Shown piece after piece: positions 10,534 to 21,843 of a stretch of DNA of 64,000 bases. The stretch is from Ovis canadensis (taxonomy: Eukaryota > Chordata > Mammalia > Artiodactyla > Bovidae), in the NCBI RefSeq assembly GCF_042477335.2, contig NC_091255.1, positions 30,234,501 through 30,298,500 on the forward strand, written 5' to 3'. Both the position numbers and the translations under genes were made by a program. The notes beneath the pieces were generated by a model, which was not told the origin of the DNA, searched no databases, and was given only the letters and a program-made list of their open reading frames with translations. Numbering within the stretch: the first letter of the stretch is position 1; the number at the start of each line of letters is the position of its first letter.

Positions 10534-11327
10534 GTTGTTGTATGAAAAGCTAATCAAATTAGTATTATTGAGAACAGGCCTCTTTATTGAGGAGGAAAAA
10601 GGAGAAAGAGAAAGTGAGATCATTGAGAGTAAGTAAAAATTCTGTCATCCTGAATATTAACTTCAAGTTGCACTATAAACTCATGACATAGTTTAAATAT
10701 GTAATGAAAAGACCTATAAGTAATGACCTGTCCAAAGCAATAAACACCTCTACTACCCTGACTGAAGTCTTCAAATGCCATCTCCCACTAAGAAGAACCG
10801 GAGCACTCTGGAGAAACAGCTGATTTTTTGTCTGGGACAGGGAATTTATCAGATAAGCCTGAAACATCTTGTGAAACAAGAAAGCAACAAAACTATCAGA
10901 CTACTGGAATGCTGTCAAAAGGCCTCAGAAGTTAGCTTGAAGAATCTCCCTCTGGCCAAAGATGGGACGAACTGCAGTAGAACAAAATCCCTAAATACAC
11001 TTAAAATCCCTGAATTTATCATTACGCTAAAAACGCTTCAGAACAAAAGAAAACCTCATTGGTTGCCTTCGAGGATACTACTGAACCAACTCATTGTTTT
11101 TAAAAATTGGAAATAAAGGTAAAAAGTAATCATTATGTGTTTCCTGTATGAACTGTGCCTCTGGGGAAACCAATAGCTGCTGAGGGGCAATTTCTCTGCT
11201 ACGAGAAGGAATGATGGCATTGAACAGTGTTTGCAGTCGTCACGAAGGACTGCTGACATCACAAGAAAAGACACGTTGGCACAATCGCCATCTGAGGCAA
11301 GAAGACAACGCCACTTAAAAAGCAGTC
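10534..11327. other. Unrecognised block with a 113-codon + strand ORF
   Basis: The ATG-initiated frame 10775-11116 encodes a lysine-rich 113-residue peptide with no motif I recognise. A poly(A)-signal-like aataaa lies at 11112-11117, overlapping the ORF's end. It could be an old repeat, a decayed processed pseudogene, or chance. No CpG enrichment or splice signals support a gene. Confidence 0.3.
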
Positions 11328-11535
11328 CTCGTGTGGTCTAGTCGCTACGTCATGTCTGACTGTTTCCCCACGGACTGCAGCCCGCCAGGCTCTTCTCTCC
11401 ATGGGATTCTCCAGGCAAGATTACTGGAGTGGGTTGTTATTTCCTTCTCTAGAGGCTCTTCCCAACCCAAGGATCGAACCCACGTCTCCTGCATTGGCAG
11501 GCAGATTTTTTATAGCTGAACCACCAGGGAAGCCT
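11328..11535 (-). mobile_element. Bov-tA SINE
   Basis: Antisense, nearly full length. It ends on the + strand with 'ccaccagggaagcc'. Confidence 0.9.
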
Positions 11536-11893
11536 CACAGAACAGTCCTGCCCCCTTCCCAAATTAAATCTGATCAGGATTTTAGGTCTAACTACCAGTT
11601 CACAGGAGGGACATATTAAAAGATACCATGAGGTTCCCAACAGCAAAATACAGACTGGGAAACTCTACAGGATAACCCATCTAATTTCTTTAACAAATAA
11701 ATCTCATGGACAGAAGAAGGAGGGGTTGAGGAGACATGGAAGGAGAACTGTTAAAAAGAGGCTTATAGACTGTAATATGGAGTGTTGTGAACCCTGATTC
11801 AAACAAATTGCCAATAAAATTATGAGATAATAGGGAAATTTAAGACTGATAGTTGATGATATTAAGAAAATTTCTTTATTGAAATATAATTGA
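11536..11893. other. Unnamed old repeat-like sequence
   Basis: AT-rich sequence such as 'gactgatagttgatgatatt' has the look of an ancient interspersed repeat. It may continue beyond the L1 at 11894-12400, but I cannot name it. Confidence 0.35.
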
Positions 11894-12400
11894 TTAATAA
11901 TGTTTTTTAATGTTTTCATTAAAATTTTAATTTCTGCTGTACAGCAAAGTGATTCAGGCATATATGTATATACATTCTTTTTTTTTTTTAATACATTCTT
12001 TTTCATACTTTTCCATTACGGTTTATCACAGGATGTTTGATATAGTTCCTTGTTCTATATAGTAGGACTTTGCTGTTTATCCATTTTATATATAATAGTT
12101 TGTATCTGCTAATCCCAAACTCCCAATCCACCCCTTCCCCGCCTGCTCTCCCTCAGGCAACCACAAGTGTATTCTTTGTGAGTGAGTCTGCTTCTGTTAC
12201 CTAGAAATTCCATCTATAAGTGATCATACATGGTATTTGTTTTTCTCTTTCTGACTTGCTTCGCTTGGTATGATAATTCCTAGTTACAGCCACATTGCTG
12301 CATTATTTCATTCTTTTTCATGGCTGAGTAGTATTCCATCATTTGTACCACATCTTCTTTATCCATTCATCTAATATGGAATCATTGTTAATTTATTGAG
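11894..12400 (-). mobile_element. L1 3' end, antisense, ruminant type
   Basis: Shows 'gctgtacagcaaagtgattc' and the 'ctatatagtaggac' block of the ruminant L1 3' UTR, plus the 'gtattccatcatttgtacc' region. Confidence 0.75.
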
Positions 12401-12668
12401 TTGTCACCTCGGGATTATGATTATTTTTGTTAAGATTCCTATAATATAAATACATACTGAATCATTTACAGATGAAATGTTTAATGTCATGGGATTTCCT
12501 TCAGAATACTCCAGTGGTAGTAGGAAGAGGATGGAAGTTTAGATGAAATAAGATTGGCCATGAGTTCAAACTGGGTGATGGGCAATAAGAAATCCTTATA
12601 ATCATCTTTTTTAGTATATGAAATTTTCCACAACAAAATTTTTTCTAAAAGTTGAAACATCCAATTTC
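12401..12668. other. Unassigned, probably old repeat
   Basis: No gene recognised. Confidence 0.3.
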
Positions 12669-12888
12669 AGTAAAGTAAAGTAAAGTCGCTCAGTCGTGTC
12701 TGACTCTTTGTGACCCCATGGACTGTAGCCTACCAGGCTCCACCCTCCATGGGATTCTCCAGGCAAGAGTACTGGAGTGGGTTGCCATTTCCTTCTCCAG
12801 GGGATCTTCCCAACCCAGGGATCGAACCCGGGTCTCCCGCATTCTAGGCAGATGCTTTATTTAACCTCTAAGCCACCAGGGAAGCCCA
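12669..12888 (-). mobile_element. Bov-tA SINE
   Basis: Well-preserved antisense copy preceded by an 'agtaaagtaaagtaaag' terminal repeat typical of the Bov-A 3' end. Confidence 0.93.
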
Positions 12889-12889
12889 A

Positions 12890-13310
12890 TTTCAGTAAGG
12901 GTCTAGTGAAATGGTCTCTTTCATATACTACTAATGTGAGTACAGATTGGTACAGGATTTTTAAGGACAATTTAGCAGTGTCTATCCAAATGTCCAGGGA
13001 ACATGCACTCTGACTCAGGAATTTCACTTTGGAGAATGTAACCTAAAGAAATACTCAACAAGGATGTTTCCTGTGACATTGTTAGTGATTGGAAGAAAAT
13101 GGCAAATAACGACAACAGCCATCAATAGCGGATATTTCAATAAACTCAAACTACTGTTAGCATTTGCAGGAGTAGGCAAACACCTGCAAGGTCTGTCAAC
13201 AGGAGATGTTTAAATAAATGATGGTATATCTGTACAATGGATTGCCATGAAGCTATTAAAAATAATGAGAAAGGTCCATACCTGTGGTAAAATAAAAAAT
13301 AAATATTTAT
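12890..13310 (+). mobile_element. Diverged L1 fragment
   Basis: L1 3'-like text such as 'tttaaataaatgatggtata' with surrounding context, moderately diverged. Confidence 0.5.
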
Positions 13311-13319
13311 TTTTTGTCT

Positions 13320-14150
13320 GTGGCTCAGAGTTCCTAAAACCCTTGGAATTTATTGTCTATTGTAAGTTAGTGAGATGACTCCAGATTGGGAGTTAGATAA
13401 CTTCAGGATGGGGACCCATGGCCAAAGAAACCAACCACAAGATTAGAGGCTTAGAACTTCCAGCGCCTCCCCTCCCCCACTTGGGAGGAGAGAGGACCTG
13501 GAGATTCATTACCAATGACCAGTGATTTAAACCATCATGCCTGCATAATGAAACTTCCATAAAAACCCCTAAACAGCACAATTCAGAAAGCTTCTGAGTT
13601 GGCAAGCATATCCGTATCCCAGGAGGGTGTGAGTCCCAACCCTATGGGGGTAGAGGCTGCTGCACTCAGGACTTTCCAGATCTCCCCTTATATACCTATT
13701 CACCTCACTGTTCATTTGTATCCTTTGTAATAGTACATATAATGTTTTCTTGAGTTCTGTGGGTTGTTTCAGCAAATTATCAAATCTGGGGTGGGGCATA
13801 GGAATTCCTAGATTTGTAATTCACTGGGCAGAAGTGTAGGTAGCTTGGGCACCCCATTTGTAGCTGGCATCTGAAATAGGGAGTCCCTTCCAAAGTGGCT
13901 CAGATGGTAAAGAACCCACTCCAGTTTTTTGCCTGGAGAATCCCTTTGACAGAGGAGCCTGGCAGGCTACAGTCCATGGGATCACAAAGAGTCAGGCACG
14001 ACTACGCAACTAACATTTCAGTTTCATTTTCTGAAATAGGGGCAGCCTTGTGGGACTGAGTCCTTACCCTGTGGAATCTGACTTCAGGAAGTTGGTGTCA
14101 GAACTGAATTAAACTGTTCGTGTCTGAGAATTGTAAAATTGATTGGTGTC
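13320..14150 (+). mobile_element. Probable solo LTR of an endogenous retrovirus, interrupted by a SINE
   Basis: The block order resembles a widespread mammalian ERV LTR: 'aaacttccataaaaacccc', 'agcttctgagttggcaag', 'gtatcctttgtaatag', 'gagttctgtgggttg', 'gggactgagtcc'. No internal retroviral genes flank it, so it would be a solo LTR. The family assignment is uncertain and the orientation is inferred from the polyadenylation-type region. Confidence 0.5.
13882..14030 (+). mobile_element. Internally deleted Bov-tA SINE with target-site duplication
   Basis: Shortened because part of the tRNA-like and linker region is missing. An 11-bp perfect duplication, ctgaaataggg, flanks it at 13871-13881 and 14031-14041. 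It inserted into the LTR-like element. Confidence 0.9.
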
Positions 14151-14229
14151 AGGAAAAAAAAGTCACACAATGTGTATTGTCATAGAAAGATCTCCAAGAC
14201 CTATTTGAGCTTATTTTTTTAATAGCAAA

Positions 14230-15440
14230 TTTTAATTCATTGGGAAGAGTGCAAATTTTCTTATTGTAAAACAAAATGTTTACAACGCCACAGTAAAAAA
14301 AAAAAAAAAACAAAACTGGTGCTGGCATAAAAGATAGACCCATAGTCCAATGGAACAAAATACAGAGCCCAGAAATAAATCCTTACATTATGGTCAAATG
14401 ATCTTTGAAAAGAGTTCCAAGGGGACTTCCCCAGTGGTCCAGTGGCTAAGACTGTTCTCATAATGCAGGGGGGCTGGGTTCTATCCCTGGTCAGGGAACT
14501 ACATCCCACATGCTACAACTAAGACCCAGTGCAGCCAAATTAATTAATAACTAATTTTTAAAAGACAGGTAAACCTAATTTAAAAAAAAAATGGACAAAG
14601 GACCTGAGGAGACATTTCTCCAGAGTCGGTATACAAATGGCCAACAAACATATGAAATAATTCTCAATATCACAATCATTAGAGAAACACAAATCAAAAT
14701 GACATTGAGATATTATCTCATAACCCATTAGGATGACCACCAGAAAAACAACATCCAAAAAAAAAACCAACCCACCATTGTTGGTGAGAATGTGGTGATA
14801 CAGCAACATTTCTGTGCTGCTGGTAGGAATGTAAAATGGTGCAGACACTATGTAAAGCAGTATAGAGATTCCTCAAAATGCTAAAAATAGAAATATTATA
14901 TGATCCAGCAATTCCACTTCTGGATGTATATTGAAAAGAATTGAAAGCAGGATCTCAAGAGATATTTGCACACCCATGTTCCCTGAAAGATTATTCACAA
15001 TAACCGAAAGGTGAAAGCCCAAATGTCCACTGATAGATGAATGAATAAAGAAAATGTGGTATATACATACAATGGAATATTATTCAGTCTTAAGAACGGA
15101 AATCCTGTCACATGCTACCACATGGATAAACCTTGAAGATGTTATGGTGAATGAAATAAATCAATCACCGAATGACAAATACTCTCACTTATATGAGATA
15201 TCTAGAGTAGTCAAAATTATGGGAACAGAAAATAGAATGGTGGTTGCGAGAGAGAGGGGAAGGGGAAATGGAGATTTGGTCTTCCGTGGATATAGAGTTT
15301 CGATTTTGCAAGCTAAAAAGTTCTAGAGATCTGCTACACAACAATGTGAATATAGTTAACATTACTAAACTGTACACTTAAAAATGGTAATGAGAGTAAT
15401 ATGTTTTTATTACAATTGTTAAAAATAATAAAACACTTAA
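14230..15440 (+). mobile_element. L1 ORF2 3' end and UTR fragment
   Basis: Recognisable L1 ORF2-end text: 'gacaaaggacctgaggagac', 'tatgatccagcaattccac', 'aatggaatattattcag'. It is interrupted by a CHR SINE and its frames are broken. Confidence 0.85.
14424..14575 (+). mobile_element. CHR-type SINE within L1
   Basis: Head 'gggacttccccagtgg' and middle 'ctggtcagggaactac', with an AT-rich tail. Confidence 0.88.
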
Positions 15441-15561
15441 GAAAAATTTAATCAAAGAGGTATAAGACTTATATGTTAAAAACTATTAAACATCACTGGA
15501 AGAAATCAATTAAGACTTACATTAAAAAAAAAAAGACTTACATAAATTAATTAAGACCTAC

Positions 15562-15768
15562 CCCATGGTCACAACCCACCTCCCAGTGCAGGAGACATAA
15601 GAGATGTGGGTTCAGTCCTTGGGTTGGGAAGGTCCTCTGGAGGAGGACACGGCAACCCACTCCAGTATTCTTGCCTGGAGAATCTCATGGACAGAGGAGC
15701 CTGGTGGGCCACAGTCCATAGGATTGCAAAGAGGCAGACATGACCAAACTTAGCACGCACGCATTTCA
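15562..15768 (+). mobile_element. Bov-tA SINE, head diverged
   Basis: The body from 'gcaggagacataag' to 'catgaccaaacttagc' is clear; the tRNA-like head is eroded. Confidence 0.85.
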
Positions 15769-15775
15769 TGGTCAC

Positions 15776-16092
15776 AAATTGGAAGACTTAACATTGATGG
15801 GATGGTAATACACCCCAAATTGATCTACAGATTCAGTACAATCCCTGTTGAAAGCTCTGATTTTCTTTTGCAGAATGACAAACTGATCCTGAAATTCATA
15901 TGAAAATACAAAAGGCTCAGAATAGACAAAACAATCTTGAAAAGGAAGAAAAAAGTTGGAGGATGCACACTTTTTGATTACAAAACTTACTACAAAGTTA
16001 CAGTAATCAAAACAGTGTGGTAATAGTGCAAAGATAAATGGAATAGAATTGTGAGTCCAGAAATAAACCCGTATGTTCATGGTCAATTGATT
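15776..16092 (+). mobile_element. L1 ORF2 fragment
   Basis: Typical L1 text 'attgatctacagattcagt' followed by 'acaaaacttactacaaag'. Confidence 0.75.
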
Positions 16093-16094
16093 TT

Positions 16095-16640
16095 CTATTT
16101 TTCTTTGAGTATAGTTGTCTTAAAATATTATATTAGTTTTAAGTGTACAGCATAGTTATTCCATACTTTTAGATTATACTTATATTGGTTTTGGTGGTTT
16201 AGTCGCTAAGTCTGACTCTTGCAACCCCATGGACTGTAGCCTGCCAGGTTCCTCTGTCCATGGGATTTTACAGGCAAGAGTGCTGGAGTGGGTTGTCATT
16301 TCCTTCTCCAGAGGATCTTCCCAATGCAGGGATCGAACCCAGATCTCCTGCATTACAAGCAGAATCTTTACCTACTGAGCCACCAGGGAAGCCCTGGTAG
16401 CTTCATATTAAGTTGTTATAAAATACTATAAAATACTTCATATTAAGTTAGTATCAAATATTGGTTCTATTCCCTGTGCTATAAATTATATCCTTGTAAC
16501 TTCTTTACTTTATACTGAGTAGTGTGTACCTCTTTATCCCCTTTACCTATCTCGCCCCTCCTCCTACCCCTCTTCCCCCAAACTCCCTGGGAACCACTAG
16601 TTTGTTTTCTGCATCTCTGGGTCTGTTTTTGTTTTGTTAT
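16095..16640 (-). mobile_element. L1 3' fragment, antisense, split by a SINE
   Basis: The halves at 16095-16195 and 16398-16640 ('tattccctgtgctataaatt' and neighbours) belong to the ruminant L1 3' region. They are separated by a Bov-tA copy. Confidence 0.65.
16196..16397 (-). mobile_element. Bov-tA SINE
   Basis: Antisense copy inside the L1 fragment, ending 'ccaccagggaagccc'. Confidence 0.92.
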
Positions 16641-16654
16641 AATCTTTTGTTTTA

Positions 16655-16788
16655 TATTTTATTAATTCAAAAAATCTTTGGCCTCACTGTGTGGCACGTG
16701 GGATCTTGGTTTCCTGACCAGGGATCGAACCTGTACACTCTGCATTGGAAGGTGAAGTCTTAGCCATTGAACCGCCAGGGAAGTCCCA
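16655..16788 (-). mobile_element. CHR-type SINE
   Basis: Antisense copy. The middle 'gaccagggatcgaacc' and terminal 'cgccagggaagtccc' mark it. Confidence 0.88.
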
Positions 16789-17994
16789 TAGTCAGGAGAT
16801 TATTCCAGGAAGCGCGTGAGGGAGATGGAGACAGACAAGAATGGAAATCCAATAGAGAGCCCATTATGGCTTGGTTACCACTGTGAACCAATTGTCATTC
16901 CTCTTGAAGATCTCTGAGCAACGATGCAGAGTATATGCCTCAGACAGGCTGTCCAAAGACAGGAGCCTGCGGCATTTATTAACCAACCAGTTCCCATTTC
17001 CACCAGCCATGGATGCCCTAGGGATTACTTGCCCCCTGTAGAAGCTTCCATCTGGGATGCTTGAGAAACACCCTAGGGCATAAAAGTGGAGAGTAGTAGG
17101 GGTGGGTGTTTGTGGTGAGACTCCAACAGCCATGGGAACTATCTGCTGCACCTGCTGCAGAAATCCACGATGGGCCAAAGGGAGGTTGCACAGAACACAG
17201 AAAGTGTCTTCTTAGAGGGTTACTCAGACTGGGGACCTGAATAGGTGCAGCAAGCAGAAGAAATTCAAGAAATGCGATTGGACAAGTAAGCTGGGGTCAG
17301 AGGATCCATTGTGAAGAATCTGATAAGCCAGGTTACAAAGTTTAAACTTGATTTGCCAGTCTCTGGAAGTTAATGGTGCTCAACAAATATTTATTGAATG
17401 AATGAATGCTGATGACAGATGCACCTGGGCCAAACCAAAGCTACTGAGATTTAGACTCTAGAAAATTAGCTGTATGACCTCTAACCTCTTTAATCTTCCA
17501 TTTCTCTCTCTCACTACCTTGACAATAACACCTTCTTCACAGGGTTGTGGTGAGAAATTAAATGCAATCAAAGCCATATGGCCACTAGAAATGTGGACTC
17601 AATAAATGTCAGCCGCTCTACCCTTGCCCCCATGATGACCCAAAGCCAAGTAATAAAACTGAACTACCCACCAGCTAGAGACAATGAAGTTTGCTCCTGG
17701 GATCTGTTTACAGAAGATGAATGTTGGCATTTCTGGCTATATTGGTCCTTGTGGAAAAAAATTAGTGGTATTGGTAACCACTTCCTTTGACCAAAAGGGA
17801 ATCCAACTGCTGCTTTAATTAAAGGACAGAGTTGAAACTATCCTCCCAGGGAAATTACAAATTCAGAAATTGATGCTTATATGAACTTGTAGGGTTTTTT
17901 CCTTTGTATTTAAATATGGAAACATCCTCCAATCAATATGCTGTTGACTGGGGTTATCTGTCTCTGCTATGTTGCATTTCTCCCCCACTCTGAA
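16789..17994. other. Unassigned sequence with small ancient repeat remnants
   Basis: An L2-like end ('caacaaatatttattgaatg') lies near 17380-17405 and a MIR-like stretch at about 17465-17605. The rest shows no gene or repeat I can name. Confidence 0.4.
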
Positions 17995-18105
17995 AGCTTT
18001 TTTTTCTGCACCATGCAGCATGCAGGATCTTAGACCAGGGATGGAATCCATACCCCCTGCAGTGAAAGCTCAGGGTCTTAACTACTGAACTGCCAGCCAA
18101 ATTCC
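17995..18105 (-). mobile_element. CHR-type SINE, diverged
   Basis: Antisense; recognised by 'catgcaggatcttagaccag' and a decayed head. Confidence 0.7.
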
Positions 18106-18121
18106 ACCATTCTGAAATCAT

Positions 18122-18790
18122 GTTGTTGTACAGTTGCTCACTCATGTCTGACTCTTTGCGACCCCATGGACTGGAGCACACCAGGCTTATCTATCCTTCA
18201 CCATCTCCCAGAGTTTGCTCAAACTCATGTTTAGTAAGTCAGCAATGCCATCCAACCATCTCATCCTCTGTTGCCCCCTTCTCCTCTTGCCCTTAATCTT
18301 CCCCAACATCAGGGTCTTTTCCAGTGAGTCTGCTCTTGGCATCAGGTGGCCAAATTATTGGAGCTTCAGCTTCAGCGTCAGTCCTTCCAATGAATATTCA
18401 GGGCTGATTTCCTTTAGGATGGACTGGTTAGATCTCCTTGCAGTCCAGGGGACTCTCAAGAGTCTTCACCAGCACCACAGTTCAAAAGCATCAGTTCTTC
18501 AGCACTCAGCCTTCTTTATGGTCCAACTCTCACATCCATACATGGTTACTGGAAAAACCATAGCTTTGACTAGACGGACCTTTGTTGGCAAAGCGATGTC
18601 TCTGCTTTTTAATACGCTGTCTAGATTTGTTACAGCTTTCCTTCCAAGGAACAAACATCTTTTTAAATTTCATAGCTACAGTCACCGGTGGCAGTAATTT
18701 TGGAGCTCAAGAAAATGAAGTCTGTCACTGTTTCCATTTTTTCCCCATCTATTTGCCATGAAGTGATTGGATTGGATGCCATCATCTTAA
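18122..18790 (-). mobile_element. BovB LINE 3' fragment
   Basis: Antisense BovB 3' end. It is more diverged than the 5.4-6.7 kb copy and covers only the C-terminal coding end and 3' UTR. No target-site duplication was identified. Confidence 0.9.
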
Positions 18791-19626
18791 CAGAGGCCAA
18801 GATACTTGTGAACTCTGCTTGATGGAAAACCCCTGCACTGGCTGGCTGTGTCCAGTGCTTCAGTCCCTCCCAGTGGACAAAGATAGTGGTGGCCTCAAGA
18901 AGGTAGGGACAATGTCTTCAAAGCATGAAACAAAGGTGGGAGAAAAAGCAGCAGCTTGAGGGACTAGGTGAAGCACTGAGAAATCACAGGAGCTGGACAC
19001 TCAACTCATGTATTTGAAAACATATCCATTTCCCCATGACAATCGGTCACAAAGACAAATAGTAATGAGTCATACCAGTGACACACCAAATTTTAAAAAA
19101 GAAGAAAGAAAGAAAAAGGAAGAAGGGATGTTGGAAAACTGAGTAAACACAGACTTTGTCCAGGAAGGAAATGCCAGAGTTGAGAAGTCTCAGTGGGAAG
19201 CACATTAACTCCCAGCCTGGAGTGATTCACAATTGGAGTAGGAATTGCAAGGTGAGAATCCAGTCATCTGCCTGTTCATTCATTCATTCATTTCATTCAA
19301 CAATTATCAGCTATCTCTCAATCATGCTCTGCAAGGAGCAGCAAGAATACACACGTGGAAAAGACAGAATCCCTGACCTTGAGAGCAGCTGTGAAAGAAA
19401 GGGAAACAAAGATGTCACTGATAATTGCCATAAAGTGGAGCAAGGGCAAAAAGATAAAGACTTGTATAAGATGAAGTGTGTGACACAAAGAGGAGGGAGA
19501 GGGACCAGAAAAGGTTTCTCAGAGATAGAGCCGTATCTTAAAGGAGAGTTGGTGTCCCCCAGGCAGCAGGTAGTTGTGCCTGTGTGGAGGGACAGGAGTT
19601 CTAAGGAAGAGGAAAACGGTACATTT
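18791..19626. other. Unassigned sequence with a TTCA simple repeat
   Basis: A short (ttca)n run lies at about 19275-19297. A 213-codon frame beginning at 19156 runs into the CHR SINE downstream, so it is not treated as a gene. Confidence 0.4.
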
Positions 19627-19643
19627 AAGAACATGATGTCTTT

Positions 19644-19837
19644 GGGACTTCCCTGGCGGTCCAGTGCCTTCCAATGCAGGGGCCCCCAGGTTCGATCCCT
19701 ATTTGGGACCCTAAGAGCAACAGCGGGGCAACTAAGCCCGAGCGCCACAAACAGAAGTCCATATGCTGCAAGTAAAGATCCCACGTGCTGCAACTAAGAC
19801 CTCACACAGCCAAAAATAAAGTAAAAAAAAAAAAAAA
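19644..19837 (+). mobile_element. CHR-type SINE with target-site duplication
   Basis: Head 'gggacttccctggcgg' with a long A-tail. The duplications aagaacatgatgtctttggg (19627-19646) and aagaacaagatgtctttggg (19838-19857) differ at one position; the left copy overlaps the first bases of the SINE. Confidence 0.92.
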
Positions 19838-20054
19838 AAGAACAAGATGTCTTTGGGGACAGCATAGAGTTGATAAAGCTAAAGCCTACAAGGAAGGCAG
19901 AGAGGTGGGTAGAGACCAAAACTGGGAAGATCTCCTTTGTGGGAGAGAAGTCTGGACTGCATCCATCCTGGAAGTGTGAAGAGCCACGGGGTGGGAGTGG
20001 GGGGTGGGGAAGGGTTTGAACAGAAGAGTGATACTATCTCGTTTGTGGTTGCAT
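19838..20054. other. Short unassigned stretch with a G-quadruplex-type motif
   Basis: Positions 19988-20014 contain five guanine runs of three or more, separated by 1-3 bases. Confidence 0.6.
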
Positions 20055-20262
20055 GCCTGCTCGTTCGCTTTGGTCATGTCCGACTCTTGTGACCCCACAG
20101 ACTATAGCCCACCGGGCTAATCTGTCCATGGGATTCTCCAAGCAAGAATATTGGACTAGATAGCCATGCCCTCCTCCACGGGCTCTTCCCCATCCAGGGA
20201 TCGAACCCCGGTCTCCTGCTTTCCAGGCGGATTCTTTATTGCTGACCCACCAGGGAAGCCCC
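20055..20262 (-). mobile_element. Bov-tA SINE
   Basis: Antisense; flanked by a short repeat, tttgtggtt, on both sides (about 20042-20050 and 20265-20273). Confidence 0.9.
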
Positions 20263-21039
20263 ATTTGTGGTTAAGAAATATCTTTCTGATACCTTTCCAT
20301 TAACCAGCCTTGAGGGACAGCCTGAAAGGGATTGAAAGGTGGGAGAAGGATGGTCTGTTCAGATGGTTTATATGAGCAGCCAGTGGCGAGAACTTGGAGA
20401 GGAGGGGTCACTGAGTTTAACTCCAGTCCCCAAAGGGCACTGTGGCCAGGAAGAATTCCTAGCTGCCAAGTCACTTAAGCCTCCTACAGGATCAAATTCC
20501 TCATCCTTAAAATGAAGAAAATGTGAGTCACCAACAAGGTCCTCCCTTGCAGAGAGCATGGGACAGTTGATCAGGCCCTCTCTCCGCAGACAGTGGGACC
20601 TCCCCAAGGACACTGAGAAGGGGTGCAGCTGGGTGTGAAGAGGTGGTGAGGTGGGAGCCCTCCCTCCACCCAACTTGAGCAGTGTCCGTCCAGCCCCCGG
20701 TCCCCAGCTCCTTTCTTTTTCTTTTCAGAGGAATTGTTGAGGCCACAAAGAGGAAGCAAAGTGGAGGGTCCTCTTAGACGCCCAGGTCAGCGTCTAAGCC
20801 CCTGCCAGCCCTGGTTTGATTGAGTCACAAGGAGTCACAGGGGCGTATCCTCAGCTTTGAAGCCACAGGGGCCTCTAAGCAGAGCCACTTGGAGCTGTCA
20901 TCCTTGCCTGTGTCTCCCCTGAAAAGCTCTAGTGAGCAGTGGAGAGAAAGCTTTAATGGATCTCAAACACACACACAGTCTCATCCCCAGTTTTGGATTA
21001 AGGAGCTCTGTAATTTTGGACATGTTAATTGTGTGTGTG
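20263..21039. other. Unassigned sequence upstream of the CpG island
   Basis: No repeat recognised. It could contain distal promoter sequence for the gene at 22 kb. Confidence 0.35.
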
Positions 21040-21247
21040 TGCTTAGTCGCTCAGTCGTGTCCGACTCCTTGGGACCCCATGGACTGTAGCCCACCAAGCT
21101 CCTCTGTCCATGGGGATTCTCTAGGCAAGAATGCTGGAGTGGGTTGCCATGACTCCTCCAGGGGATCTTCCCAACCCAGGGATCGAACCCAAGTCTCCCT
21201 TATTGGAGGCGTATTCTTTACCGTCTGAGGCAGAGAGGCACCAGAGA
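21040..21247 (-). mobile_element. Bov-tA SINE at the edge of the CpG island
   Basis: Antisense copy following a short GT run. Its tRNA-like end lies within about 30 bases of the start of the GC-rich block. Confidence 0.9.
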
Positions 21248-21835
21248 GTTAGTTCAACGCCCTCAATAAATTCCGGGGGTGGGGGGGAACAACCCGGCCG
21301 GTTCGCCGACGGCTCCCTTGGACACCTGCCCTCGCCGCACGGCCACATAGCCTTTCCTGCACCTTTTCCTTCTCGGTCCCAGGCGCCGCCCTGACCCAGA
21401 CAGGCGAGACTGCGGAGGGCCTGCGGAGGTTGGCTGCGGCCCAGGGCGCCCCCGCGCGCTCCCTCCCCGCCGCTCTCACCTCCCCGGCTGCGCGGCCCGG
21501 CGCTCGGGAGCGGAGAGCCTGTGCGGTCTGCGCCGGTGGCGGCGGGAGCTGCGCAGCGGGACTGGCCGGGAAGGTGCGAGTCGGGCCCACGGAGGCCGCC
21601 TACGGGGTGGGCTGCTCCGCAGGCCCGCTCCGCCGGGCGCTCTCGCAGCCTCCCAGCTGCCCGCGCCGCCCAGAGGCGCCCCGAGGCTCCGCCCCCGCCG
21701 CGGCTCTCCAGACGTCGGAGCCCGGGGGCTGCCGGGCACGGAGCCCGGGCCGCAGACCGCGGGCTCCTCGCGTCCTGCCCCCGGGGGCGGACCCAGGGCC
21801 CCGGGGCCCCCACCTCCGCCGCCGCCGGTGGCCGC

Positions 21836-21843
21836 TGACGTCA
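21836..21843. promoter_or_regulatory. Palindromic CRE (TGACGTCA)
   Basis: A perfect 8-bp cAMP-response element lies 204 bases upstream of the start codon inside the CpG island. CREB/ATF-family factors bind this site in many CpG-island promoters; use at this locus is inferred. Confidence 0.6.

Noticed and set aside
19156-19797. 213-codon + strand frame and its 160-codon antisense partner
   Set aside because: The 3' third is CHR SINE, the composition is ordinary, and overlapping frames on both strands point to chance.
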